A stretch of 64,000 bases of DNA. It comes from Polyporus tsugae. Lineage: Eukaryota > Basidiomycota > Agaricomycetes > Polyporales > Polyporaceae. How positions within the stretch are numbered: the stretch's first letter is position 1; each line of letters begins with the position of its first letter. This document shows positions 35,301 to 47,145 of this stretch, piece after piece. The notes beneath the pieces were generated by a model. It was not told the origin of the DNA, searched no databases, and saw only the letters and a program-made list of their open reading frames with translations. The position numbers and the translations under genes are program-made. The stretch is from contig JAHRBS010000009.1 in the NCBI GenBank assembly GCA_024305745.1, forward strand, positions 62,001 through 126,000, given 5' to 3'.

Positions 35301-37264
35301 CAGCGACGTCCGCACAACCTTCGACGTCGACCTTGCAGACCAACCCTGAACGATCGCCGGAGTAAAACACCTCCAGTGCGGGATGCGAAGAGAAAAGTGA
35401 CCAGACAGATTCGGTGTGGTGTGTGAATGTGTGCAAACAGCGCTGGGAGGACAGGGACCAGAGTTTGATGGAGGCTACCACTAAGGCTCAGTCAACAATC
35501 CCTCCGTAAATTGTCTAGACGTACCATCCGCAGAACCTGTAAGCAACTAGCAAACCATTAGCTTGGGACAATTGGCGACTGGAACAGGACGCAGCTCACG
35601 TATTTCGCGTCCTCAGAGATCAGGATGGCCCGAATGTTGTCGGTATGTCCGACGAGCTTTGCTATTCGCTTGCCCGACCTAGGGTCCCACATTCGAACAA
35701 CGCGCTCAGGCGATCCTGAAGCGATCACAGAACCATACGGATCTGTCGATAGGGCGTACACAGATGACTTCGCACCCGCGCCTTCAGGTGTATGTAGCGT
35801 GATGAGAGGTTCGCTCCGGGAGGATGTTGACGCGAGGTCCCAAAGCTTGATGGTACGGTCAAATGAGCCAGAAGCGAACCATTGCTGTTCACGGCTACGC
35901 AACGTGAGCCGCATGGTCAAGAGACGTCGAATGTGCTCACCAGTACGCCAAACAGCGAACGTAGTCAGAGTGTGCTCCAATGACTGTAGGCTCGTGAAGG
36001 GGGGCACTCTGACCATGGGTGTGGGGCGACCAGGCCTTGATCGTCCCGTCGGAAGATGCAGTTACAACTGCGAAATTATCAACGGCTGCTGGCGTGGAGA
36101 CTACGGAACAACGTACGAGTCTGATTATAATTACACAATATCATATCGTTGATCCAGTCCGAATGCATTTGGACAGCTTGGCGGAAATGTGACGTTGGTG
36201 GGTGCGTCTATTATTCACGGAGGAAGTCAGGTATGTCCCTACGGTGATACAAGCCATGGCCAGAACGATCAAAATGGAACTCGTCCAGAATACCAGAGTC
36301 TCACTATTTTCCGACCAGTGGAGTTCCACTTCCGCTGCCATTGCTCCGTCGCTGGCGATGTGGCTGACGAGGGGACGTCATACCCCGCCTCACCGCCGCC
36401 GGGACTCGAAACATGCTGGTTTCAGCATACTCGAAAGTGATTTTTCAAGGTTGTGGAGCATGCGCTAGACACGTTCAAATGAAATGATAGAAGGAATACC
36501 GGAGCCCCACTAACTTGCATTGAACGGGTGTACGTCCCTTGCGATCCTCGCCGTCACTCGCAGTTGGACCACATCCCAACCCACGGCTTGCTTCGCCCTC
36601 TGGTGGTGGACTCATCCCTCATCCAGGCGCAAAGGGGTGAAACACCGATATCCTGGACGAGTTCCACTTCCACTGTTCTCACATAGACTCGATTGTTATT
36701 GACTAACGCACGTACCTTCAGAGTCTGGTATGCGTCAACGTCCGTCTCCCACTGCTCCTCGTAGGGTATCGCGTTGTCGGTGGGTATCCTGCGGCGCACC
36801 TTGCCCGTAACCTCGCCCAAGACGTCGCCGTCGCTCCGATAGCCGTCCCCCTCTTCCGCTTCCTCCTCGATGACGTCGTCCACCCAGTTCGTCATCACCT
36901 CCCACCTCCTCAAGCTCCTGTCCGCGTAGCCGTACCGCTGCCCACGTCGCGTCGTAGGGACACCCAAGTCCCAAGCGATAGCCATCCCGTCACGGCCTCC
37001 AGTGTAGAGGATGCCCTCCGGTGACGCGCGTCCGACGAGTTGCGTGGACGTGTCCAACGCAAGGCAAGATACTCCCAGTCGATGTCGTGGATGCTGAGTC
37101 CATTTCGGCGTCGGCGGTGGGGGAGGACCTGGCAATTGAATGGGAAGGAGAATCGGTCCTATCGATCCATTTCGAGGGATGCCGTGGGGCGGTAGCTGTA
37201 GCCGTGGTGGTGGGTCGGCTGGGGGTGGTATCACGTACGATACCCGACGGCGAGCAGGCGCCAT
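32395..37264 (-). CDS. WDR48: WDR48/Bun107-type WD40 deubiquitinase cofactor
   Basis: The start at 37264 opens [20 protein letters not shown], as in basidiomycete WDR48 homologues. WD40 blades are visible: [67 protein letters not shown], then across a small exon [17 protein letters not shown] and further blades. A linker and the DUF3337/SUMO-like C-terminal region follow ([16 protein letters not shown] near 34040, [12 protein letters not shown] near 32970, [19 protein letters not shown] near 32450). WDR48/UAF1 and fission-yeast Bun107 activate ubiquitin proteases (USP1/12/46, Ubp9). Between the exon ending [10 protein letters not shown] (about 36720) and VVTASSDG (about 36080) the usual WVND segment of the first blade is not found. 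Confidence 0.88.
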
Positions 37265-37395
37265 GAGGTCGGGGGCGGGCGGGGAGGGGAGGACGTTGAA
37301 CGAAGACCATGAGCTCATGGATATTGATTCTTGATTCAGGCACCAGGAACCCAGCAATTCATAGTTATGGACCATCAAACAGATGCTTGGATAGG

Positions 37396-37467
37396 TCCGA
37401 TATGGTGTAGTGGCTAACATTATCGCCTCTCACGCGATAGCCCGGGGTTCGATTCCCCGTGTCGGAA
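37396..37467 (+). tRNA. tRNA-Glu (CTC)
   Basis: A 72-nt cloverleaf. The acceptor stem TCCGATA pairs with TGTCGGA; the D-arm is GGTGTAGTGGCT; anticodon stem ATCGC/GCGAT encloses loop CTCTCAC with anticodon CTC; the T-arm CCGGGGTTCGATTCCCCGT is perfect. There is no intron and the discriminator is A. It lies between the divergent WDR48 and HNH genes. Confidence 0.95.
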
Positions 37468-37799
37468 CATTTTTGGTTGTGTTTTCTCCACCGCAACACA
37501 ACCTTAAACCTCCCCTTGCACCCTCGAGACCGTGTGATCTGCGACGAGCGACTTGACCACCACGGATCTCCTTTGGTGTTGGCTACGGGGCCGTACATTG
37601 CAGCGTCGTTCTTCAAGTGCATTCGACATCGTCCAAAAACGGAGGTGAGGCTGAAACGTACAAACCAGTACCTGTGAGTCCACTGCTTGTTATCGTACTA
37701 GTAGGCCCTCGACTTGGCGTTATCACAGTTTGAAGCGGAGTAGGGGTTATGACCTTTGCACGCCCGGATCGTTTCTGATCCATTGCTTTCATGTGTAGG

Positions 37800-38537
37800 A
37801 TGACACAAACCCCACAGTTCTCCATCTTCAAGGACTGCCTTGCTCGCCGTGTACTTTCCAACCAAGGCATCCTCGACCACTCTGAACCCGGAAGCCAGGA
37901 CAGTGGGTCCGACGCACTTGACGAGTTCACTTCGTATCTCGCAGAAGAGATATGGCCGTTCCTCCCGGCGGAAGTGCGAGACGCAACGTACGAGAACCGC
38001 GATGCCGTGCCAGATGTCGACGATCTCCCTCTCGAGAACATACCCACCGCGTTCTCAGACACCTTCATCTCCTGCGGCCTGACGGACGACCCCGACGCCG
38101 CGACGATGTTCCTGCGGAAGGTCCTCAAGGGCTACGTCGCCGAGGCGTGCGCCGCGCCTCCAGTGTGGTCGAAGACGCGCACAACGGAGTGCGAGATATG
38201 CGAGCGAGAAGTCCCGTTGACGTACCACCACCTCATACCGCGCGAGGTTCATGAAAAAGTGCTGAAGAAGAAGTGGCATCCCGAGGCGCTGGTAAACTCC
38301 GTCGCGTGGTTATGTCGGTGCGCACCCCCATGCAATTCCTCAGAAGAAGCTAGAACATGAGGCTAACTGAACCTTGTACCGAAATCCAGGCCCTGTCATT
38401 CAGCCGTGCACAGTGTCGCGAGCAACGAGGTCCTGGCAAGGGAGTTCTACACGGTCGAGCTACTGTTGGCACGCGAAGACATTCAGAAATGGAGGAAGTA
38501 CGCCGCGAAGCAAAGGTTTGGGGTGCGTCGCGGATGA
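37800..38537 (+). CDS. HNH-domain protein
   Basis: Two exons. The N-terminal 150 residues (MTQTPQFSIFKDCLARRVLS, ALDEFTSYLAEEIWPFLPAE) form an unassigned helical region. The HNH core follows: CEICEREVPLTYHHLIPRE gives the CxxC and HH positions, VNSVAWLCR gives the Asn, and after an intron PCHSAVH completes the second CxxC and final His. The acceptor at about 38389 restores LCRPCHSAVH. The protein ends KQRFGVRRG at 38537. HNH domains bind zinc and often cut or nick DNA; many fungal stand-alone versions have no assigned role. An in-frame ATG at 37791 is an alternative start. Confidence 0.8.
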
Positions 38538-38801
38538 AGTCGGATCTGTGGGAGCATTTCATACCCGTTTAAACTGTATTTTTATTTCGTGATCATGAGG
38601 GCGTTGCGGGCAGACAACGGAGCTCGGGGTTTCAACATCTACAGCCTCCCGTAACCATGCATAGAGATGAAGTACGATGTTTCGCGTCCTGCAACTTAAG
38701 AATGAAGGGAGGGGCAAGGGAAGTGGATTACAACCGCGAACGGGTCTCCAGCATGCATAAGTAGGTGCACTAATACAATACGCATCATTCGTTAGTAGTA
38801 T

Positions 38802-41372
38802 CTAGGCGGGCGACGTCTCCTTGCCCTTCTCCGCCTGCGACGGCGTATTCGCAATCTCAGGGCTTTTAGACCGCGTCCGTTGCGCCTGAAGGCGGCCCCT
38901 CTTCTCTATGTGGCGCACAAGCCAGGTGAAGACGGTGAGCGTGGCACACGACATGATTATCCAGGCGATAATGACCGCCGCATTGCGTCCGAGGTGGGAC
39001 TCAGTATTGAACATAATCGTCCGTAGCGCTTGTGACCTGCGTGTGAAGGTATCAGTGAACGGTGCAGGCGATGTCAGCAGGCCGCCGCTTACAGGTTCCT
39101 GGAGGCACAATATCAGCATAGATTACGTGAAGGACGAGCGAGGAAGACGTACCAAATAGGGAAGCCGGTTCCGTAACTGTAAAGCGAGTTCTGAAGCTCG
39201 TTAGGGAGAACGACGGGCGAGATGTTGTAAATAATCTAGCGGACAAGCATGTTAGTTAGGATAATAACTAACTGGACGTGGCACGCACCAGGATGAATAG
39301 GAAGAACGGTACGAATCGCGGCGTAAAGATAGTGATCATGGCCTCGAGCGACAGGCCAAGTGCGGCCATTCCGAGGTAAAGGTACACGAAGAAAAGGATA
39401 AAGCCGACCCCTTCACCGAACTTCGTCCCCAGGGGGAGCTTGAACGCGACGTTGACGAGGGCGAAGGACATGCTCAGAGGCAAGTAAACCAGCAGCGGTA
39501 CGGCAATGCGGAGCCCGATATACGGTAGAAAATTCATGTGTGGGCTGACTATAGCCCTTGCTGTAGAGTTTGCCATCGTCTGAACGCGTCGTCAGCAAGA
39601 GGTCTTCTGGCACGGTGAGAAATACGTACGATCATAAACCTAAGTAAACGCGTCAACAATGATCAGGTGCACGTCAGGGCGCCGGCAACTCACGAAAATA
39701 TGCATAAGAATATGTTTCCGACGAGCGTGGCAGCCTGCGCAGCCGGGGCGCTTTGGGATAGTTTGTAAATGTCTTGGCGGACCACGAGTATGGGAAGGAC
39801 CTACGTGTATGGCCGAAGGTTGACCATCGTCCAGCTGATTCCCGGCACAATAGTTTGAGGGGCTGTGGCGATAAGCTGGAGCGCGGTTGAGTTCGGCTCC
39901 CCATTTGAGTTGATCTGCGCAAAATAGCGCTGTGCGCTGGCCGTGGCGTAGCTGGTAGTTGTTGACTGCAGCATGGCGGTCGTGAGCGGAACAATGTAGT
40001 TGCCCGTTGCGATTTCTTGGCGGGCCTGTAAGAACACCTGTCAGTGAGGGAAGGGATACTCGAGAAGGTAAGCCCTGGCTCACCTGGGAGTAGAAGACCT
40101 TGATCGCCGACGCCGGATCGTAGGTTGTATCACCGACCATTCGGGCGCGCGACAACGTCTGAGTGGCATTTGGTTGTACTGTAGCATGGCTATCAGTCCA
40201 GGAAACCTATCGCAAAGCGTAGTGAACCGATGGAAAGTGCTCAGCAGAAAGAGCGGCAAGGGGAGCCATATCTAAGTCGATGACCCTCGTAGCGACGCTC
40301 ACTCCGGTGATTTGATTCCCGTCACACCGGGAAGCCAAAGCTTAGAGTCGCCCGTCCACCTTCTCGTTCCATGCCGGGCATTCCGATCGGCACAGTCGTG
40401 CTGTAACCTAAGCCAAGTGCCGAGCGTGCCGAAACGGGCGCTATAGATGCCGAGAGGTTCATATAACGCAGCATTCCAGCGGCGACATCAAACATTATCC
40501 CATGCCCGAATCCAACGACGAAAACATCGACCGCCGCGAGGATACAAACCCGCGATTCCGGCCATGACGGAGCAAAGAACGACGAGGGACACTCACCAAC
40601 AACAGCAACCCAAACTTGCTCTCGAAGAACCATATCCGCCACGCTGTCGTCGTCACCGACGACATCCGGCTTCATGAACTTCCAGTTCAGCCGTGGGCCG
40701 GGCGGCGCATACTTGCCCACCGCCGACGTCAAATCCTGGCCGATGCGAGCGCCGTCCCGGTCGATGAACCATGCCTCGAGGTTCCCGGTGAGTTTTGCGG
40801 AGTTGGCCAGAGCGCCCCAATACCTACGAGGTGAGCATTAGCCACACTTGTGCACGGTTGATGGGGAGAGGAGAGTTCGATTGCGTGCAAATAACTCCAT
40901 AGCAAGACTGCCACGTCAGGAAATGCGCCTTCGGACAACAGACACTGGTGTTCAAAATGCCAAGGAAGAAGCGTGCTTACACGGGAAGGGTGATCCACAT
41001 CAATGCCATGATCAAGACCGTGGCACGACCGATTAAAAGGAAGTAGTCTCTCCGTTCAGGAGCGAATCCAGGCGAGAACACTGTTCCGAAGTTGGAACGG
41101 CCACAGATGAGCATGCTGCCGAAGAGTGGTGAATGACGGCTGGAGAACTCACGACCATCGTTGCCGGGGATTTCCGCGACCTCCTCGGCGACGAAAGAAG
41201 ACTTCCTCGAAGGCTTATTCTGGTCCAGCTCCTCTTCCAGGATGCCGCTGGAGGCTTGGTGTGATTCCGTCGTGTGGTCGGCATGCCGATCTGCCGAAGA
41301 CCCGTGGCCAATGGATTCCGCAGCGTGGAGGGACTCTACAGCATCCGTTCGGCTGGAGGAAGACACGTTCAT
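38802..41372 (-). CDS. SNG1-like (DUF3533) multi-pass membrane protein
   Basis: The start at 41372 gives MNVSSSSRTDAVESLHAAES, a polar N-terminus. TM1 is DYFLLIGRATVLIMALMWIT, followed by the family hallmark YWGALANS (exon near 40820), then a long extracytosolic loop. TM helices FLPYIGLRIAVPLLVYLPLS, GVGFILFFVYLYLGMAALGL and RFVPFFLFILI come next, then AAVIIAWIIMSCATLTVFTW, and a basic tail ends GKETSPA. Around eight introns are used. Yeast SNG1 gives resistance to nitrosoguanidine and drugs and affects plasma-membrane lipid asymmetry. The family assignment is solid; the local role is inferred. Confidence 0.85.
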
Positions 41373-41552
41373 CTGCCAGGGGGCGTGGGGGCGAGACTCA
41401 GGGAGCACAAAGCCGTCACCGTCGAGGAGAACGGCGAACAACGTACTCGACGGTGTCGACCGCACGCCTCACTCAGCCATCAATCTATTAGTATTAGGCA
41501 GCAAACAGTGATTTGTAAGTATATGTAGACCATGTCCTATGTTTGGGGCACT

Positions 41553-41625
41553 TCCGATATGGTGTAGTGGCTTCCGCCATCAAGTTCTAGTTCTCTCGCC
41601 TTGGGTTCGATTCCCTTTGCCGGTA
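41553..41625 (+). pseudogene. Partial tRNA-Glu-like sequence
   Basis: The first 20 nt (TCCGATATGGTGTAGTGGCT) are identical to the tRNA-Glu at 37396. The middle does not form an anticodon stem, the T-stem pairs only GGG/CCC around TTCGATT, and the 3' acceptor half is mismatched. It is a decayed or chimeric copy rather than a working tRNA. Confidence 0.65.
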
Positions 41626-43118
41626 CTTTCCCAAGTTTTACATCGTTTTTCAACTTTCATTGAACTGGCAATCCGTAGCTTTTGTATCAACCGGCAAGTG
41701 AGTCGGAATAACTCTCACTTTCTTTTGTAAACGTCGATTCCCGGCGTAATTAGGACGAACGCTTACCTTATGGCATTGTACGGGAGACCGAAGCGCCCGT
41801 GCGCGTCGAGCTTAGAATCGAACCATCATCACGATTGGTACTTGTCACTTGTACCTCTTCCAAATCCCGGCGGTCCTTGCATTTCATCTTCGGGTGTGTT
41901 CTGACATGATAGATCTGGGACACAGTCCCAGCTCTCCTGCAACAGGTAAGTGGCCGACTGAGTACGCGCTCGCGCGATCGGCGGATGTCCCTGGGCGGCG
42001 ATGCCTCCGGAACACAAGCTCCTGGAGCCCAAAGCAAGATCATCGGTACCCACTGGAGGGAACCCCGAACGTACGTGGTCACATAAATGCTGTAGGTCAA
42101 GTGCTAATCATGAATTCACCGGCGCGCGACGCAGGACAGAACTTCGAAGTGCACGATCCTACTAAGGCCTGATGCATATGGCCCGAGCGCCGTTTGGGTT
42201 TACTTCAGCCGTTTCAATGTAATCCGATGCAGACTAGAAACTCCGAGTCTGTTCGTCCGTCACTCGGCCTTTTGGCGCACGAATGCGATGTTGGTTGCAG
42301 ATAACGTGCGTATTTACTTGGTTGTTCAAGCCTCCAGGATAACGCTCGGGTACCTGGATACCTTAGACTTTCGCAATACAGGAATGTCCAGTTGAATAGT
42401 CTGTAGTAGACAATGTCAACAGATCGGGCATCCACAGTGCCAACTCCACCCACCCTATCTGACGACTTGCGCTGTACGGGTGAGTCTACGCAGATCTTTC
42501 TACTGGTCGAGGTAATATGATCAAGCAAGGAATTCGCTGGTTTCACAGCTCATCTCTGGTCAATCTGGCGCCCGCATCAACCGACGGCCACCCAGATGGG
42601 GTTATTCCATGCGGACAAAGCCTTCATCCCGTACAACGCTGTTCTTCGCCATCGACCTCCTGCAGTATCCCTGGCTCTGCGGTGGATTATCATACGGCTT
42701 ATTACAACCCGCGATGCCCTCTTGGATATCCATCCGCGGTCGCTGCATCAATAATCCTATGTCATGCCCAAGGCGCTGTCGTGCGATGGCGTTAACCACT
42801 GGGTGCGCTTTCCCCGTTTGTATCGGATGCGGCACGGTAGGCGACCACACTCGCGCTCCGCTCGAGCACGTCCATAGCCGGGACCGCTGACCACTATCAC
42901 AATCTGGTCCGCACCGGGTGGCGCACTTTGAGAGATCGCTTTCGTCCATCGCATTTGGGGACATCGCGTTTTCCTATAAATGCGATGGCTATTTCGTTCG
43001 CTGTTCGGCATCCATTTCTAACCCCCTTCTTTTGTTTTCCATTCCGTGGTTCAGCTGGAGAACACCTTCTTCGCTATACTCAACTTGCTCTTTAACACAT
43101 TCTAGTCCTACTTATCCC
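41626..43118. other. Intergenic, promoter side of the second GH16 gene
   Basis: No gene is recognised in 1.5 kb. Short frames at 41768-42100 and 42214-42964 lack family features. Confidence 0.4.
42975..42980 (+). promoter_or_regulatory. TATA box candidate for the GH16 gene
   Basis: TATAAA lies about 140 bp upstream of the ATG at 43119, followed by pyrimidine-rich sequence; this is a common spacing for highly expressed fungal genes. It is assigned by motif and position only. Confidence 0.45.
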
Positions 43119-44632
43119 ATGTTCGCTGCCCAGTCCCTACTAGTCCTGGCCAGCCTAGCTGTGAACGTCCTCGGTGAACAGTGGCATCTGGCCGACAGCC
43201 ACATCGGCAAAGACTTCCTCTCGGCGTTCGTCTACCAGGCAATCAAGGACCCCACGCTGGGCCGCGTGTATGTCCGCCAGGTTAGTATCTCCGTCGATTC
43301 CGCTGACGTTCGCGTTTCTAGGAACTACGTCTCCCAGGCGACGGCGCTCTCGAAGAACCTGACGTTTACGAACGCCGACTCGTTGATCATCCGAGCGGAT
43401 CATACGAGGACGCTGAGCGCGAGCGGTGCCGGCCGTGACTCTGTCCGGCTCATGAGCAAGAAACAGTACACCAATCATGTCACCATGTCAGTATCACTCT
43501 GATCTTCCCTTCGGGGCCGGTAAAGCTGATCTGTGCTTGCATGTACACAGCTGGAACATTCGCCACATGCCGCAAGGATGCGCGTGAGTATCGAGTACAC
43601 CTGCACTCCAGAATTCTGCCTGATATTCATGGTTATCGCAGCACCTGGCCCGCCATTTGGGAGGTAGGCTCTAACCACTGGTCCGAGACGGGTGAGTACG
43701 GCGGCTGTCGTGTGCTCCGATCTGCATACCTTGCATTGCTGATCATGTCGATCGTCCTATCCGCTTGCAGGCGAGATCGACATCCTCGAGGGGACCAATG
43801 ATCACGCCCCGAATCTGTCTACGCTGCACACGGGCGCAGGTCCGTTATGCTCCTACCTCTGCCTCCCTGGTGCCTCCATCACTAAGCGTCTTCCCGCACC
43901 GTCAAGGTTGTACGATACCGGCAAAGCGCAACGAAACTGGGTAGATTTGTCGCTTTCTTCTACGAACAAGGTCCCTAGTCATCTCCGTCTGTTATCAAAC
44001 TCATTGGCGATCCGGTGCTGAACTCGGGGTGTGAATTATGTACAGAACCAGCACTGGCAGTAATTGCGACTCGAATGCTACCAACTACGAGAGTTGCGGC
44101 GTGAAGGCGCCCCAGAAGAACAGCTTCGGGCCGCAGTTTAACGCGGTCGGCGGAGGCTGGTACGCGATGGAGCGCACGGACAAACACATCAAGATCTGGT
44201 ACTGGCTCCGAAACGATCCCAAGGTACCCGCCGAAGTCCGCGACGGCAAAGCGACAATCAGCACCGGCAGCTGGGTACGTTCGTTATTTCCTGTCGGGCT
44301 TCGTTCGGCGTTCCACTTTGTGAGAAAACGGGTCTCACATGTGCATGGCAGGGCGTTCCTGTAGGGTTCTGGCCCGGTGGAAATACCTGCGACCTGACGA
44401 AGCACTTGGATCCCCACAACCTCATCATCAACCTTACACTGTGCGGCTCGTGGGCTGGCACGACGTTCAACGCAGACAGCTGTCCCGGCACCTGCGAGAG
44501 TACGTAGTTTCTCCTCTGCGCAAATGTTGTGCATTTCTCTCAACTAAATTGCTGCTCTGTACACTGACAGCTTACCCGACGGCGTTCAAGAACGCATTCT
44601 TCAACATCGCCTGGGTCAAGGTCTACGAATAA
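43119..44632 (+). CDS. Secreted GH16 endo-beta-glucanase-type hydrolase (second copy)
   Basis: The signal peptide MFAAQSLLVLASLAVNVLG is followed by FLSAFVYQAIKDPTLGRV. After an intron comes NYVSQATALSKNLTFTNADS, then HMPQGC, TWPAIWEVGSNHW and the catalytic motif GEIDILEGTND, which supplies the GH16 nucleophile and acid/base. NATNYESCGVKAPQKNSFGP, FNAVGGGWYAMERTD, NLIINLTLCGSWAG and AFFNIAWVKVYE at the stop follow. A very short exon near 43913-43946 supplies GCTIPAKRNETG. It is the paralogue of the 29710-31306 gene, on the opposite strand, with the same exon plan. No disabling change is seen. It is probably secreted and acts on cell-wall or plant beta-glucans. Confidence 0.9.
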
Positions 44633-45106
44633 CGTATTCCTCCCACTGGCACGTCCACGCCCTTTCATATCTTGCCCATTCGTCGCTACCCTTACGACCT
44701 CTCACACCGGGCGGTCAGGACCTAACGCTCATCCCCCTGCACTTCTATCATGATCATTATTGGCTTTAGTAGTAATCCAATCTATGGGGCGCGGTCATCG
44801 CGCACGCTGCTTGTATATCATCCATTCGTCTTGGGTTGCGAATACGAATACGGGGAACTTGAGATAAATTTCGTCCAAGTTCCGCAATCTTGATTCCACA
44901 GGCCATCGTCATGTATCATGTTCAACTATAGTATGTAACTTCAAATGTAGCATGTCAATGATCGTGCATGATATCGAGCATGCGTTCCTAGTATTGGTGA
45001 AAGGCGAGTGTGCCAGTACTGAGTATATACTGTGTAGCGTGAATTGTACTCCCATCATTGTACGCTTGAGGAGTCCCCGACCAGTGGAAGAGTCCCAGTC
45101 GGCTGA
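44633..45106. other. Intergenic up to the retrotransposon
   Basis: 3' flank of GH16 up to the target site of chromovirus 1. No gene is supported. Confidence 0.4.
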
Positions 45107-45111
45107 GCACA

Positions 45112-45384
45112 TGTGGTGGCAGAGGCCACACACGAGCCTCACGGCCTTTCTCGACGTCAACGAGCTTCCATAAATAGTACCTTGCGGACGTCCGTCAGCC
45201 TCCATAAGTAGTAATACGTCCGTGCGCGCTCCAGCTTAGTCATACGGGCTCTCTTACCTCGCGTCCTCCCTGTACGGCTCTTCTTCGTGGATTCAACGCC
45301 GGTTTTGGGCTAAAGCTTCGTCTCCGTTTCTCTATTCTATCTGCGTGCTTCTCGACGTTCTCTCTCTGGTTTTCTCCCATCACA
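45112..45384 (+). repeat. Chromovirus 1, 5' LTR
   Basis: It starts TGTGGTGGCAGAGG and ends CCCATCACA (TG...CA), 273 bp. It is preceded by target duplication GCACA (45107-45111). The partner LTR is 54906-55175 on the minus strand, followed there by TGTGC, the complement of the same duplication. The pair differs by 12 substitutions and a 3-bp indel. Confidence 0.92.
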
Positions 45385-45496
45385 AGTTTGAATCCACCCC
45401 TTCCTGTGTTTTTTTCGGCTTCCGTGCCGATCCCCGGTTTTCGATAACCCTCCATTCCCAACCTCTGTTTCCTTTTCTCAGCTCTTTCTTGGCAAC

Positions 45497-46915
45497 ATGG
45501 ACGGCCCTCCTGTACCGCCTTCTTCAGCGTACTGGTCGCAATCCGACGCCTTTTCCGGAGGTTTTTACGACCCTCGGAATCTCGCCACGGCTCAGGGGTT
45601 TACTGCACCCCAGCCTCAGGTGGCCCAACCACAGCCCACGGCCGAACAATTGGCCCAAATCACTGCTCAAATGCAGGCTCAGCAGGCCCAGCACATGCAG
45701 GAGGCAGCGCAGGCTCAGGCTCAGCTCGAGGCCCAAGCAGCGGCTCAGGCCGCCGCCCAGGCTCAAGCTCAAGCCGCCCAGCAACAGTCTTCCTCGCTCA
45801 ATGAGCAGGACACTCTTCGTGAGTTATTCCAAGCTATTTTGAATTCGAATTCCCAGAATGCGGCCCTACGCGCGCACGCGCAGCAGCAGGACGCTGCTTT
45901 GGAAGCTCTGCGCACGCGTGTTGTTTCGGGCGATGAGCAGGTCGCTCATCTGACCCATGAGGTTCTCGATAAGGTTGCACAATCATTCTACAACCTGCCC
46001 GCAGGTTCTGGGAGTTCTGGCGGCTTACCTCGCCCCACTGCCGTGAAGCTCCGCGAGCCTACTAAGTTCAAGGGCAAGTCGGATGAAGTCGAGAACTTCA
46101 TCCGCGACGTCACCGTAAACATTCGTCTTCAAGGCTCTGCGTTTTCCTCCGACCAAAATAAGGTCGAGTACTTCTCCATGTACTTGGAGAAGGGCAGTCC
46201 ATTGTCCTGGTTCAACGCTATCACGCGACAGAAGCCCCAGCTTATCCACAACTGGGTTGAGTTTGTCGCCGAGTTTACGCATCGTTTCCAGACGTCTGAC
46301 CTTGTCGCTAAGTATATGCGCAAGGTCGAGGCTCTTGAACAGAGGGGTTCCGTTGCAGAACTCGTCAATCAGTTCCAGGAATGTATGGCGTATCTTAACT
46401 GGTCCGAGCAGACCAAGATCGTCATGTTCCGTCGTAAGCTCAAGCCTGACCTTTGTCGGGCTCTCCTAGTCGTTCCAGATCAAGCTACGTTTGACGAGTG
46501 GGCTCCGCTCGTCATTGAGAAGGATAACCAGCTTCACGAGCTTGAGCTCGATTTGAAGCGTGACGAAAAGGCTGGGAAGGCTAAGCCTTTGAATCCTGGC
46601 CACCGCGACCATCCCGATCATACGTTGTTGAGCTGGCGGTCATACGACCGTACCGGGCCTTCGACTTTCCCGTCCGTTCAGCCCCAGTCGGGGTCTGATC
46701 CGAACGGGCCGGCACCTATGGATGTCGACGCTACGTGTCGTCCCCGTGGTCCTTTATCCGCTGAAGAGAAGGCATGTTGTGCCAAACTCAGTCTTTGCCC
46801 CTACTGTGGTGGCAACCACCAATTGAAGGACTGCACAAAATGTCCCTCTGGTAAATCTCCTCCGTCTGGCCAGAAGCCGGACAAGAAGGCTGATCCCGGT
46901 AAGGGAAAAGCCTGA
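45497..46915 (+). CDS. Chromovirus 1 Gag
   Basis: An intact frame of 472 residues starts MDGPPVPPSSAYWSQSDAFS. A long Gln/Ala-rich low-complexity stretch (about residues 40-95) is followed by the retrotransposon Gag core: LREPTKFKGKSDEVENFI, SPLSWFNAITRQKPQLIHNW, EFTHRFQTSDLVAKYMRKVE. A CCHC-like zinc knuckle CPYCGGNHQLKDC lies near the C-terminus, and the frame ends GKGKA. It would form the virus-like particle that packages element RNA. It is the only full-length open Gag in the window; pol of the same element lies inverted at 55237-59426. Confidence 0.9.
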   Translation: MDGPPVPPSSAYWSQSDAFSGGFYDPRNLATAQGFTAPQPQVAQPQPTAEQLAQITAQMQAQQAQHMQEAAQAQAQLEAQAAAQAAAQAQAQAAQQQSSSLNEQDTLRELFQAILNSNSQNAALRAHAQQQDAALEALRTRVVSGDEQVAHLTHEVLDKVAQSFYNLPAGSGSSGGLPRPTAVKLREPTKFKGKSDEVENFIRDVTVNIRLQGSAFSSDQNKVEYFSMYLEKGSPLSWFNAITRQKPQLIHNWVEFVAEFTHRFQTSDLVAKYMRKVEALEQRGSVAELVNQFQECMAYLNWSEQTKIVMFRRKLKPDLCRALLVVPDQATFDEWAPLVIEKDNQLHELELDLKRDEKAGKAKPLNPGHRDHPDHTLLSWRSYDRTGPSTFPSVQPQSGSDPNGPAPMDVDATCRPRGPLSAEEKACCAKLSLCPYCGGNHQLKDCTKCPSGKSPPSGQKPDKKADPGKGKA

Positions 46916-47145
46916 CGGGTGTCTCAGAAGTCCCGGAGGCTCCCGCATCATGAGGGACTGCAGCCCGCGTGAATGAGTCTTCGTCTCATGTCCGTTCTAG
47001 CAACGGACAATATCGTCTTCGTTCTGTTTCCTTTGCTCCGCAGTTCCGTCTCTCGTCTCATATTTCAGAAAATGTCTCTTCTTCTGATCATTTCTTTCTT
47101 TCCATCACACTCCGTTTTCCCGACCGTAAACCCATAAAAACCTTC
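46916..47145 (+). pseudogene. Chromovirus 1 Gag-Pol link and protease N-terminal part
   Basis: The frame from 46969 (SSHVRSSNGQYRLRSVSFAP) ends in ITLRFPDRKPIKTF, the strand just before the protease active site of this family. At 47146 the coding sequence is cut by the LTR of chromovirus 2. The continuation (TLVDCGATSSCVS) is at 59426 and downward on the minus strand. Confidence 0.8.

Noticed and set aside
36141..36341. Minus-strand frame with a hydrophobic stretch
   Set aside because: It sits inside the WDR48 gene span with no splice sites linking it to other exons and no family; kept only as part of the missing-blade observation.
41553..41625. Second functional tRNA-Glu
   Set aside because: No anticodon stem, weak T-stem and mismatched acceptor stem.
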